Part shown: positions 31,281 through 38,631 of the stretch, piece after piece
Layout: every line of letters begins with the position of its first letter
How positions within the stretch are numbered: position 1 is the first letter of the stretch
Origin: a virus
DNA: 40,340 bases
Strand: one strand, 5' to 3'
IMG/VR virus record: IMGVR_UViG_3300050821_002839
Coordinates: 1 to 40,340 of that record
Notes under the pieces: model-generated
Told to the model about the DNA's origin: nothing
Seen by the model: the letters and a program-made list of their open reading frames with translations, nothing else
The model's database searches: none
Made by a program: the position numbers and the translations under genes

Positions 31281-32878
31281 CCGCCCGACGCGCCGCCCTC
31301 TATGCGCGGGTGAGCACCGACGAGCAGGTCGAAAAGTACGGCCTCGACGCGCAAGTGACCGAGCTCCGCGCCCTCGCGACCGCCCGTCAATACGCCGTCG
31401 TCGAGGAATTTGTCGACGAGGGGGTGAGTGGCGCCGTGCTCGACCGCCCCGCGTTGACCCGGTTGCGTGACCTCGTCGCCGCCAAGGGGGTCGACGTGGT
31501 CCTCACCATGGACGCCGACCGCCTCTCGCGCGACTTGGTCAATCACTTGCTCGTGCTCGACGAGCTCACCCGCGCGGGCGTCGGATTGGAGTTTCCGAGT
31601 CACACGGTCGACCCCTCCGCCGAGGGGCAATTTCGCGAACAAGTCCTCGGCGCCGTCGCCCAACTCGAACGCGCCAAGATCCGTAGTCGCACCGCACGCG
31701 GGCGCCGCGAGAAAGCGCGCCGGGGGTTGCATCCGACGGGTAAGGCGCCGTTCGGGTACCGCCGCGACGAGGCGGCGGTCGGTGGCCTCGCCGTCGACCC
31801 CGACGAGGCGAACGTGGTGCGGCGCCTATTCGAGTGGGTCGCCGACGGCGCCGCGATCCGGGCGGTGGCGGCACGCCTCGACGCGCAAGGGGTCACGCCG
31901 CGCGAATCGGCACGGTGGTCGCGGGCGACGGTACGCAAGATGCTATGGTCGGACCTCTACACGGGCACGGGCGTATACAACCGCCTCGACAAGTCGGGCG
32001 CCGCCGCGACGGTGCGCGCCGAGTCAGAGTGGATCCGCTACAAGGTGACGCCGATCGTGTCGGTCGGGCTCGCCGAACGCGCCCGCGCGCAACTCGACCG
32101 CAACAAGCACCTCCTCCGGGGGCGCCCCGCGCGCCGCGTGTTTCTACTCGGTGGCCTGGCGGTGTGCGGCGGGTGCGGGCGGCGCATGCACGGCGACACC
32201 CGACGGGCACGCACCACGTACCGGTGCGAGGGGCGGATCCTCCCCAAGCCGGACCGGTGCAACTTCCGGGCGTTCGCCGACGACCTCGAACCCCGCGTGT
32301 GGGATGCCTTAGTCGGCGTGATTCAGGATCCCGACATCCTCGCCCCGACGGCACGGGCGTCACGCCTCGGGATCGACGCCCGCCGGGTCGACGCCGCCAC
32401 CGAGGTCGCCGAGCTCACCCGCGCCCTCGACAAGGTCACCACGAACCGCAACCGCCTCGTCGACCTCTACGTCGACGGGCGCCTCGACCGCGCCGACTTG
32501 GACGCCAGGGAACCCAAGTTGAAAGCCGAGCTCGACCGCCTCACCCGCGCGGTCGCCGAGGCACAGGCACGCGTCGCCGTCGGGCACGCCGACGCCGACC
32601 GGCACGCCGCCGTCGTCGCATACTGCAAACTCGTCGCGCGGGGGATCGCCCGCCTCGACCCGGCGCAACGCCAAGCGTTCGCCCGCAAGGTGCTCACCCG
32701 CGTGGTCGTGCACGAGGGGCGGGTCGAGGTCGAGGGCGTGTTCAACCTCGCCCTCGGCACCGACGGCGAGAAACCCCAACAACCACAAGGGGGGGTAATG
32801 GTTACTCCCTCTCCCCGGAGTAATCATTACTCACTCCGCCTCACCGTAGACCTTGGGGAACCGGCATGCCAGGGGTGA
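31277..32878 (+). CDS. Large serine recombinase (integrase)
   Basis: The 533-residue product has the full layout of large serine integrases: a resolvase catalytic domain (1-140) with nucleophile Ser13 in ALYARVSTDEQ and MDADRLSRD (R82/R85), a recombinase domain (GKAPFGYRRDEAAVGG, 155-255), a Zn ribbon (C297, C300, C317, C328), and a coiled coil (about 375-430). It would integrate and excise the phage between attP and attB. It lies inside the early operon. The 3' end (32796-32829) carries an inverted repeat. The ATG overlaps the upstream stop. Confidence 0.93.
   Translation: MTARRAALYARVSTDEQVEKYGLDAQVTELRALATARQYAVVEEFVDEGVSGAVLDRPALTRLRDLVAAKGVDVVLTMDADRLSRDLVNHLLVLDELTRAGVGLEFPSHTVDPSAEGQFREQVLGAVAQLERAKIRSRTARGRREKARRGLHPTGKAPFGYRRDEAAVGGLAVDPDEANVVRRLFEWVADGAAIRAVAARLDAQGVTPRESARWSRATVRKMLWSDLYTGTGVYNRLDKSGAAATVRAESEWIRYKVTPIVSVGLAERARAQLDRNKHLLRGRPARRVFLLGGLAVCGGCGRRMHGDTRRARTTYRCEGRILPKPDRCNFRAFADDLEPRVWDALVGVIQDPDILAPTARASRLGIDARRVDAATEVAELTRALDKVTTNRNRLVDLYVDGRLDRADLDAREPKLKAELDRLTRAVAEAQARVAVGHADADRHAAVVAYCKLVARGIARLDPAQRQAFARKVLTRVVVHEGRVEVEGVFNLALGTDGEKPQQPQGGVMVTPSPRSNHYSLRLTVDLGEPACQG
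32796..32829. repeat. Inverted repeat within recombinase 3' end (attP candidate)
   Basis: Arms TAATGGTTACTCC (32796-32808) and GGAGTAATCATTA (32817-32829) pair at 12 of 13 positions around an 8-nt centre; another ATTACTC follows at 32826. It is far less GC-rich than surrounding DNA and is located at the end of the recombinase gene, where serine integrase attP sites commonly lie. It could instead be a transcription or RNA-processing hairpin. Confidence 0.4.
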
Positions 32879-33717
32879 CACCCGCGACCCGTCGCTTGCG
32901 CCTCCTATCGCTCGGGGCGGGCGTGCAATCGTCGACGCTGCTCCTGCTCTCAATACGCGGCGAGTTGCCACCCCTCGACGCCGCGATTTTCGCCGATACC
33001 AAGTACGAACCGGAAGCGGTGTATGCCCACCTCGCGTGGCTTGAGGAACTCGCCCGCGTGGCGGGCGTGCCCATCTATCGCGTGTCGGGCGGCAACTTGC
33101 GTCGTGACACGCTCGAAAATCAGGTGCCAGGCGTGGTCGGCAAAGATCGTCGGTGGGCATCCATGCCGTTTTTCCTCGACGGGGGTGCCGGCGACGACCC
33201 CGGCATGGTGCGCCGCCAATGCACCGACGAGTACAAGTTGCGCCCGATCCGCAAGCAGGTGCGGGCGCTCGCCGGCCTCGCCCCCGGCGAACGGGCGGGC
33301 GACCGCGTGCACGTCGAACAATGGGTCGGCATGTCTGCCGACGAGCTCTCGCGGGTGCGTGTCAGTCCCGACTATTGGATCGACCTCCGCTATCCGTTGA
33401 TTTTCGACCTCCGCCCCGCGTGGACGCGCGCCGACTGCCACGCGTGGTTGCAGCGCGAGTACCCAACGCACCCGGTGCCGCGTTCGGCGTGTATCTCGTG
33501 CCCGTTCCATAGTAACGCCGAGTGGCGACGCATGCGCGACTGTGACCCGGTGTCGTGGCGTGAGGCGGTCGCGTTTGACCGCGCCATTCGCAAACTCGGG
33601 GGCATGCGCGCCGACGCGTATTTACACCCGTCGTTGCGCCCCCTCGACGAGGCGCCAATCGACGACGTCGATCCGAGACAAGGCACGCTCTTTTCGTGCG
33701 GCGTGTGTGGGACGTGA
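32866..33717 (+). CDS. PAPS reductase-like N-type ATP-PPase
   Basis: The 283-residue product has the PP-loop LLSLGAGVQSSTLLLLS (about 13-29), followed by DAAIFADTKYEPEAVYAHLA and RQCTDEYKLRPIRKQ, as in the PAPS reductase/adenine nucleotide alpha-hydrolase superfamily. A Cys pair in SACISCPFHSN and a terminal CGVCG could hold a metal or cluster. Members activate substrates by adenylation; roles range from sulfate reduction to tRNA and DNA thiolation. The phage role is unknown. It overlaps the recombinase gene by 13 bp. Confidence 0.8.
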   Translation: MPGVTPATRRLRLLSLGAGVQSSTLLLLSIRGELPPLDAAIFADTKYEPEAVYAHLAWLEELARVAGVPIYRVSGGNLRRDTLENQVPGVVGKDRRWASMPFFLDGGAGDDPGMVRRQCTDEYKLRPIRKQVRALAGLAPGERAGDRVHVEQWVGMSADELSRVRVSPDYWIDLRYPLIFDLRPAWTRADCHAWLQREYPTHPVPRSACISCPFHSNAEWRRMRDCDPVSWREAVAFDRAIRKLGGMRADAYLHPSLRPLDEAPIDDVDPRQGTLFSCGVCGT

Positions 33718-34103
33718 CGGAACGCCAACGACGGGCGCCCCGGTCGGGCGCGTCGACACGGTGCCGGCGGCGCCGGGGGTCGGGCATCCCCCGGTGCCGC
33801 CTCGTGGTGTGGTGGCGGCACGTGGGGTCCGACGAGGTCGTCGCCGACGCGGACCGCCCCCGGTCCGTTCCCCCCCGGATGGCGGCGCCCCCGTTGGGGG
33901 GGTGGGGTGCCGCCCACCCCCGTCGACGGGGGTGCATGCGATGGGGCGGCGTCGGAACCGGGGTGAGTCGAGGTCGGCGGGAGCGGGGCGACCGTGTCGC
34001 CACCCCAAGGCGTCGATCGAGTACCAGCGGGGCGGCCCCGGCATTCCCGACCGCGCACGGTGCAAACGGTGTGGGCAGGAGCTGCTCGCCCTCGACGTCA
34101 TGA
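33714..34103 (+). CDS. Possible hypothetical protein overlapping hairpin cluster
   Basis: GTG at 33714 overlaps the upstream stop (GTGA), and the frame stays open for 129 codons (TERQRRAPRSGASTRCRRRR, DEVVADADRPRSVPPRMAAP). The product is extremely Arg-rich and overlaps in another frame the better-supported gene at 33941. The first 60-70 codons may be real, with the remainder an open frame by chance in GC-rich DNA. Low confidence. Confidence 0.3.
   Translation: MTERQRRAPRSGASTRCRRRRGSGIPRCRLVVWWRHVGSDEVVADADRPRSVPPRMAAPPLGGWGAAHPRRRGCMRWGGVGTGVSRGRRERGDRVATPRRRSSTSGAAPAFPTAHGANGVGRSCSPSTS
33850..33934. promoter_or_regulatory. Cluster of three GC hairpins ending in a 20-bp palindrome
   Basis: CGGACCG/CGGTCCG (33850-33856/33861-33867), CCCCC/GGGGG (33888-33892/33896-33900), and a perfect 20-bp palindrome at 33915-33934 centred on GTCGAC. 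The right arm of the last supplies the GGGGGTG ribosome binding site of the gene starting at 33941. Possible translational control or operator site. Confidence 0.5.
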
Positions 34104-34141
34104 CCCGGTTCCGACCTCGGGACCGATCAAGGGGGGGGTGA
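33941..34141 (+). CDS. Small Zn-ribbon protein
   Basis: A 66-residue protein with a basic start (GRRRNRGESRSAGAGRPCRH) and CRH...CKRCGQELLALDVMTRF, a Zn-ribbon-like pattern. It has a GGGGGTG ribosome binding site within a perfect palindrome. Its stop lies 1 bp before the next GTG. Confidence 0.55.
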   Translation: MGRRRNRGESRSAGAGRPCRHPKASIEYQRGGPGIPDRARCKRCGQELLALDVMTRFRPRDRSRGG

Positions 34142-34142
34142 C

Positions 34143-34598
34143 GTGCGCCAGCGCGCCGGCTACCGGCAGAGTCACGCCGACGTGACGGGGCGCGGTCGTG
34201 CCAAGGTGCGCGATCGCGGCAAGCTCGTGCGCGATGCCCCGACGGCGCCAGGTGCTGACCGGCTGTCGAACGCCGAGGCGTGGGCGTTCTTGCGGGCGCA
34301 CGGGTGGGGTGCCGTGTTCGCCCCCCTCATGTTGCGCGGCCACGTCGTCGGGCGCGTCACGGGACCCGGCGGCGGGCACCGGATCGTGCGTATGTGGTGC
34401 CTGTACGACGTCGCGACGTGGGACCTCGTGTGGACGTCACGTGAGGTCGACTTGTCTCGGGTCGTCGCCGCGATCGCCCGCTACACGGCGCGAGGGCACC
34501 CCATGCCGCCGACGCGCCGTCTGCCGGCGCTCGTCGCGGCGATCCTGAAAGCGCGCGGCAAGGTGCCGCCCGAACCAACCGCAGAGGGAAGGGGATAA
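34143..34598 (+). CDS. Hypothetical protein
   Basis: A 151-residue protein, unrecognised. Visible parts are a basic N-terminus (RQRAGYRQSHADVTGRGRAK), LSNAEAWAFLRAHGWGAVFA, and a helix (REVDLSRVVAAIARYTARGH). Start GTG 34143 follows a strong A/G-rich ribosome binding site (AAGGGGGGG). Early operon position suggests a role in replication, regulation or host takeover, but nothing more specific is visible. Confidence 0.6.
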   Translation: MRQRAGYRQSHADVTGRGRAKVRDRGKLVRDAPTAPGADRLSNAEAWAFLRAHGWGAVFAPLMLRGHVVGRVTGPGGGHRIVRMWCLYDVATWDLVWTSREVDLSRVVAAIARYTARGHPMPPTRRLPALVAAILKARGKVPPEPTAEGRG

Positions 34599-34601
34599 CG
34601 G

Positions 34602-34871
34602 ATGGCGGATACACCGATCACGGTCGAGGCGATCGTGTCGAAGCTCGCGAGCGCCAGGAAACGCACCAAGGATTCGACGTTGGAAACGCTCGTCACCCTC
34701 GGGGTGACCCTCGTCAACCCCGCCGACGACGTGGTGGCGCAGTTGATCGAGATGCAGGGGCGCGAGGCGGTCCGGGTGACGTTCACGGTGATCCAACAGC
34801 CGTTGCCGCTGGGAAACGGGCGCCGTGGCCGGAAGCACCGCGGCTCGACCCGCCAGCGCGAGTTGGTGTGA
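34602..34871 (+). CDS. Hypothetical protein
   Basis: An 89-residue protein: helical first half (TVEAIVSKLASARKRTKDST, LETLVTLGVTLVNPADDVVA), then a strand region (REAVRVTFTVIQQPLPLG) and a basic tail (NGRRGRKHRGSTRQR). Good ribosome binding site (AGAGGGAAGGGG). Unrecognised; nucleic-acid binding is possible from charge. Confidence 0.65.
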   Translation: MADTPITVEAIVSKLASARKRTKDSTLETLVTLGVTLVNPADDVVAQLIEMQGREAVRVTFTVIQQPLPLGNGRRGRKHRGSTRQRELV

Positions 34872-35077
34872 TGGGGCGACGGCTCCGGGTTCACTACGCC
34901 GCCGAGGGTCGCCAAGAGTGGGCGACGATCGAAACGCCCGCCGGGTGGTACGTGTGCGACGTCTACCGGTGCGCCGACGAGGGACCTAGACGGTTTCGCC
35001 GCCGGGTTGGGGCGCTACGATGGGCCCTCGAAACGTTCCCCGATCCGTTGCTCACGACGTCGCCGGTCGAAGCATGA
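34871..35077 (+). CDS. Hypothetical protein
   Basis: A 68-residue protein (GRRLRVHYAAEGRQEWATIE, then TPAGWYVCDVYRCADEGPRR) with a compact beta-strand pattern. TGATG overlap with the gene before it and ATGA overlap with the resolvase gene after it. Unrecognised. Confidence 0.65.
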   Translation: MGRRLRVHYAAEGRQEWATIETPAGWYVCDVYRCADEGPRRFRRRVGALRWALETFPDPLLTTSPVEA

Positions 35078-35610
35078 GACGGGTTGTCGGCATTGACCCC
35101 GGTTTGACCGGCGGCATGGGCGTCCTCGACCTCGACGGCGGCGGGGCAGTCGTCAACGCCGGTTTCGTCCACACGCCGACGGTGCGCGTGCGGCGCGGGC
35201 GGCGGGAACGGATCGAATACGACGTCGCCGGCATGCACGCCATGCTCGACCTCGAACTCCGGGGCGAGGACAACGACATCCACGGCGCCGAGGTCGTGAT
35301 CGAGGAACAACAAGCCATGCCGGCGGCGTTGCACGGGCGCGCGCAAGGCGGGCGCTCGACGTTTCGCACCGGGTACGGGTTCGGCCTGTGGCTCGCCCTC
35401 GTGGTCGCGTTGCGGGCGCCCTATCGCCTCGTGCGCCCCGTCGCGTGGAAACGCCACCACGGGTTGCTCGGGTGCGACAAGCGGGCGAGTCGCTTGCGGG
35501 CGGGCGAGTTGTTCCCCGCCTTGGCACCGATTCGCGCCACCGACGAGGGATGCGCCGAGGGATTGTTGCTCGCGGCGTTCGCGGCCTCGCGCTACGGGGT
35601 GGCGTCGTGA
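35074..35610 (+). CDS. RuvC-like Holliday junction resolvase
   Basis: The 178-residue product has the RNase H-fold pattern of phage RuvC proteins: VVGIDPGLTGGMGVLDL with catalytic D8, VVIEEQQAM with E77/E78, and the C-terminal ATDEGCAEGLLLAAF with D157 and E158/E162. The basic segment WKRHHGLLGCDKRASRLRAG matches the substrate-binding helix region. It would resolve recombination and replication branches before packaging. The ATG overlaps the upstream stop. Confidence 0.83.
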   Translation: MRRVVGIDPGLTGGMGVLDLDGGGAVVNAGFVHTPTVRVRRGRRERIEYDVAGMHAMLDLELRGEDNDIHGAEVVIEEQQAMPAALHGRAQGGRSTFRTGYGFGLWLALVVALRAPYRLVRPVAWKRHHGLLGCDKRASRLRAGELFPALAPIRATDEGCAEGLLLAAFAASRYGVAS

Positions 35611-35762
35611 CGCGCGACCGGACGGGCGGCGCTGTCTGGCGCGGGTGGATACACGTCGCGCTCGCCGCGCTCGCCGCGTCCGACGCTCCCGTCGACGTCG
35701 ACGATTTTCTCGCGCTCTACGACGCCGTGCATGTCACCGCGAAAGGCGTGGTGCGCCTGTGA
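35607..35762 (+). CDS. Very small hypothetical protein (51 aa)
   Basis: GTG 35607 overlaps the resolvase stop. The product (TGGAVWRGWIHVALAALAAS, DAPVDVDDFLALYDAVHVTA) is helical with a conserved-looking acidic centre. The stop overlaps the next GTG (GTGA). Unrecognised. Confidence 0.6.
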   Translation: MTRDRTGGAVWRGWIHVALAALAASDAPVDVDDFLALYDAVHVTAKGVVRL

Positions 35763-36535
35763 GTCGGCGGCGTGACGTTCTATGCGCACGGTGCAGGTTC
35801 CCCGCGCAAGCGGACTCACCGGAGTGCGGTGACCATCCGTGGATTCAGGAGGAGCTGTGGCTACCATTCGCCCGTGTCAATGGTGCGGCGCCGTCGGGCA
35901 GTGTTATCGTGGGTGCCGTTGCGCCGCCTGCCGTGATCCCATCCGGTGGGAACGGCACCGCACCGGGCGCCCCCGCGCCTATCGTGCATGGTGGATTCGG
36001 CAAGTTGACGGGCGTCGCACCGGAAATCGTTGACCGGTTCATTGAACGGCACCGCGTGGAGTTAGTGCGGGCGCGGGAACTGCAAGATTCGATCGCGCAT
36101 CTAATCGCCGCCTGCAAGTACGGCGAACACGCGGCGCGCACGGTATCGGTGTTGGCGGCGGAGCATTCTGCCGTCGTCACCCACGAAATGGGTCTAAAGC
36201 CGCTCTATACAATCGACTTAGCTCTTGCCGTAAAGGACGGGCTCCTAGCACCGGCTATGATGGCGGTGCAGTTTCTTGTGAGTGGCGAATCGGCTACGGC
36301 ACTCGCCAGATCGTTTTCGGGCATCCGGGGTCGACGAAACTTGCGGGTTGTCGTCGGACCTTATGAGTTACAGCGGTGCGAGGGGGCGGGCGTGCTGGTG
36401 CTCGACGACGAACCGGTCGACCTTGGTTTGCCGTCGGTTGTGCCGGTGCTACGCCTCGCGGAGTTAGCCGGTGGACGCGCGCTCCGCGACGCAATCGGTG
36501 CGCAGGTGATCGGTCCCCATCCGGTATGGCGGTGA
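35759..36535 (+). CDS. Zn-ribbon N-terminus joined to an unrecognised domain
   Basis: A 258-codon frame. Residues 1-35 form a short Zn-ribbon (VLCARCRFPAQADSPECGDH followed by PWIQEELW), which fits the operon's style. From about residue 80 the product (VAPEIVDRFIERHRVELVRA, HAARTVSVLAAEHSAVVTHE, VVVGPYELQRCEGAGVLVLD) looks folded but uses AT-richer codons (TTA, CTA, GTA, AAG), unlike neighbours. The linker overlaps a second gene in another frame. It may be two genes, the second starting at a GTG near 35986, and the second part looks acquired. No function can be assigned. Confidence 0.5.
   Translation: MSRRRDVLCARCRFPAQADSPECGDHPWIQEELWLPFARVNGAAPSGSVIVGAVAPPAVIPSGGNGTAPGAPAPIVHGGFGKLTGVAPEIVDRFIERHRVELVRARELQDSIAHLIAACKYGEHAARTVSVLAAEHSAVVTHEMGLKPLYTIDLALAVKDGLLAPAMMAVQFLVSGESATALARSFSGIRGRRNLRVVVGPYELQRCEGAGVLVLDDEPVDLGLPSVVPVLRLAELAGGRALRDAIGAQVIGPHPVWR
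35857..36033 (+). CDS. Small Cys-rich protein in an overlapping frame
   Basis: A 58-residue product (ATIRPCQWCGAVGQCYRGCR, CAACRDPIRWERHRTGRPRA) with five Cys in Zn-finger spacing and a basic, Trp-containing tail. It has one of the best ribosome binding sites in the window (AGGAGGAG, 35847-35854) just before GTG 35857. It is read in a different frame from the 35759 gene, so one of the two must be reduced or they truly overlap. Confidence 0.5.
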   Translation: MATIRPCQWCGAVGQCYRGCRCAACRDPIRWERHRTGRPRAYRAWWIRQVDGRRTGNR

Positions 36536-37986
36536 CCCCTGCCGCGCCGCCGTCCCTCGTTGACGCCCGCGCCGAACGGGCGTTGCTGGGCGTGCTCATG
36601 CGCGAACCGCGCCGATTCGCCGACGCGCGGATCCGCCGCGCCCTCTTTGCGATGCCGCCGCACGTCAAGGTGTTCGACGCCTTGCGCGCCGCGCACGAAC
36701 GCGGCGAGCTCGGGGGCGACGTGTCGACCGCGTCGGCAGTCGTCGAGGCGGTGCCGTTCCTCGACGCGCCCCGGTTGTTCGTGGTCGAGGCGTGGGAAGA
36801 TGCCGACGACGTGATCGCCGAGGCGGTGATCGGGCACCTCGTGCGCCTCGGCAAGCGGCGGGTGACCAAGCAACTCGCCCTCGGACTCGCCGCCGTCGCC
36901 GACACGCCGTCACCGGGCGAGGACCGCGAAACCCTGGCGACGATCGGCGCACGGGTGTCGGCGCTCGCCGACCCGCCCGCCGAGGATTCCCCGTTCGCCG
37001 TCGCCGATACGATCCTGCCGCGCCGAGTCGCGTGGTTGTGGGATCGGCGGATTCCGTTCGGCAAAGTCACCCTCGTCGAGGGCGATCCCGGCCTCGGCAA
37101 GTCGACGTTGACCCTCGACGTCGCGGCGCGGGTCACGCGGGGCGCGCCACAAGAGGGCGACACGACGGCATGGGATCCCGGCGGCGTCGTCCTCGTCGGC
37201 GCCGAGGACGGGTTAGACGACACGTTGCGCCCGCGCCTCGAAGCGGCGGGCGCCGACTTGCACCGCGTCGCCGCCTTCAAACTCGACCGCCTGCCGATCC
37301 TGCCGACCGAGCTCGGGACGGTGCGCGCCGCGATGCGCGCGGTCGACGCCGTGCTTGTGATTCTCGACCCCCTCGCGGCGCTCCTCGCGTCCTCGGTCGA
37401 TTCCTACCGCGATCAAGACGTGCGCCGCGTCCTCGCCGCCCTCGCCGGCCTCGCCGACGACACGGGCGCCGCCGTCGTGATCGTGCGCCACCTCACCAAG
37501 CAAGCCGGTCCCAAGGCGCTCTATCGCGGCGGCGGGTCGATCGGGATTGCAGGCGCCGCCCGCTCGGTGCTACTCGTCGCCGCCGATCCCGATGAGAACA
37601 CCGAGCAACGCGTGCTCGCCCCCGTCAAGTCGAACCTGTGCGCACCCGCCGCCCCCTTACGATTCTCGCTCGAACCACTCGGCGACGCGGTGCGAGTGAC
37701 GTGGCACGGCGAATCGACCCGGACCGCCGACGACCTCGTGAAGGCACCCGGTGCCGACGAGGATGATCGCTCCGCGTCGATTGGTGAAGCGGTCGCGGTT
37801 TTGCAAACGTTACTCGGGGTACACGGCGCCGTCGCCGCCGATACCGCCGAACGGGAGCGCCGTCGCCTCGGTATCTCGGAATATGCTTGGCGGCGCGCAC
37901 GGCACCGGTTGCTCCTCGAAACATCGAAGGAAGGATTTTCCGGCGGGTGGGTGTTACGCTCGCCGTTGAACGGGAGAGGGCAGTAA
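36526..37986 (+). CDS. RepA-like replicative helicase / AAA ATPase with DnaB-N-like domain
   Basis: The 486-residue product combines an N-terminal DnaB-N-like helical domain (about 10-110; VDARAERALLGVLMREPRRF, FDALRAAHERGELGGDVSTA) with a RecA-type core: Walker A GDPGLGKST (186-194), Walker B VLVILDPL (276-283), RHLTK (321-325) and the RGGGSIGIAGAARS motif typical of RepA-like hexameric helicases. A C-terminal winged-helix-like region follows. It probably unwinds DNA at the iteron origin immediately downstream. ATG 36526 or GTG 36532 (which overlaps the upstream stop) may be the start. Confidence 0.87.
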   Translation: MAVTPAAPPSLVDARAERALLGVLMREPRRFADARIRRALFAMPPHVKVFDALRAAHERGELGGDVSTASAVVEAVPFLDAPRLFVVEAWEDADDVIAEAVIGHLVRLGKRRVTKQLALGLAAVADTPSPGEDRETLATIGARVSALADPPAEDSPFAVADTILPRRVAWLWDRRIPFGKVTLVEGDPGLGKSTLTLDVAARVTRGAPQEGDTTAWDPGGVVLVGAEDGLDDTLRPRLEAAGADLHRVAAFKLDRLPILPTELGTVRAAMRAVDAVLVILDPLAALLASSVDSYRDQDVRRVLAALAGLADDTGAAVVIVRHLTKQAGPKALYRGGGSIGIAGAARSVLLVAADPDENTEQRVLAPVKSNLCAPAAPLRFSLEPLGDAVRVTWHGESTRTADDLVKAPGADEDDRSASIGEAVAVLQTLLGVHGAVAADTAERERRRLGISEYAWRRARHRLLLETSKEGFSGGWVLRSPLNGRGQ

Positions 37987-38035
37987 AGCAGCGACACCCG
38001 CGAACGCATGTTTTTTCGCCCACCGTTCTCGGTGA

Positions 38036-38249
38036 TCGTCGCCTTCGCCGAGATCGCCGCCTTGGGCGAAAATCAACTACTTACGACGCTCCCCATTTGG
38101 GGGGGGTGGTAAGGGGGGGGTGGTATGTGCGTTGCACGGCACGAAGGCGACGACGTCGACCACGAAGGCGACGAATGTCGGTGTCGAAGGCGACGACGCA
38201 TAGACCTTTGAATTATGGCGAAGGCGTCGACAAATGCCGAAGGCGTCGA
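38036..38249. repeat. Iteron array: six copies of CGAAGGCG(A/T)CGA
   Basis: Reverse-strand copy at 38036-38047; direct copies at 38142-38153, 38163-38174, 38185-38196 (all with A) and 38219-38230, 38238-38249 (with T). Start-to-start distances of direct copies are 21, 22, 34 and 19 bp, near two or three helical turns, so the bound proteins would lie on similar faces of the helix. The first three and last two form two sub-types. Confidence 0.88.
38099..38125 (+). repeat. Direct repeat of G8-TGGTA
   Basis: GGGGGGGGTGGTA occurs at 38099-38111 and 38113-38125, between the inverted and direct iterons. Two eight-G runs plus GG pairs could support G-quadruplex formation on the plus strand, or the runs may be an assembly-sensitive stretch. 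Confidence 0.6.
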
Positions 38250-38343
38250 AATGTCCCCAACTATGTGCGAGGTCGAAAAAATCCGCGTTTCGGGTGTGGC
38301 TGATTGTTGGCACCGCCGACGGTGCCAGGATAGGGGGTGCGCA

Positions 38344-38628
38344 ATGTCGACCTTGTGGGCAGGTTCGTTGTTCGGCGCGAAAACGGGCAAGGGGTTGGTC
38401 GAGCTCTCCGAGGTCGACGAGGCGGGCGCCGTCGTGTGGCGCCGGCAATGCACCCCCGACGAGGCACGCGATCACGCCTTGCGGATCCTAGAGGCGGCGA
38501 GCGCCGCCGAGCTCGACGCCCTCATCGTGCGGTGGTTGACGGCGCCGCCGTTCAGTCTCGACGTCGAGGGCGCGGCACACGTGCTCGTCGAGTTTCGCCG
38601 CCTGCGCGACGCCGAACGCGCCGGGTAG
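38344..38628 (+). CDS. Hypothetical protein
   Basis: A 94-residue protein: STLWAGSLFGAKTGKGLVEL and VVWRRQCTPDEARDHALRIL, then a helix-rich C-terminus (AAHVLVEFRRLRDAERAG). The ATG follows ATAGGGGG, a good ribosome binding site. First gene after the putative origin. Not recognised. Confidence 0.65.
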   Translation: MSTLWAGSLFGAKTGKGLVELSEVDEAGAVVWRRQCTPDEARDHALRILEAASAAELDALIVRWLTAPPFSLDVEGAAHVLVEFRRLRDAERAG

Positions 38629-38631
38629 CCC

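Larger units (their letters stand above)
37987..38343. other. Non-coding region, probable replication origin
   Basis: No credible gene in 357 bp. It holds one inverted and five direct perfect copies of the 12-bp iteron CGAAGGCGWCGA (38036-38249), an AT-richer block (about 38068-38090), two G-run repeats (38099-38125) and further A/T-rich DNA near 38270-38290. The position directly after a replicative helicase gene supports an origin of replication. Iterons in phage and plasmid origins bind the initiator protein. Confidence 0.75.

Noticed and set aside
32796-32829. Intrinsic terminator after the recombinase gene
   Set aside because: No T-tract follows, the stem lies before the stop codon, and the next gene overlaps; kept as an attP candidate instead.
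38142-38249. CRISPR-like array in the right-hand non-coding region
   Set aside because: 12-bp repeats with 7-22 bp gaps, plus an inverted copy and no cas genes; an iteron origin fits better.
38215-38343. Upstream extension of the 38344 gene
   Set aside because: The open frame runs through two iterons and lacks a ribosome binding site; ATG 38344 has a good one.
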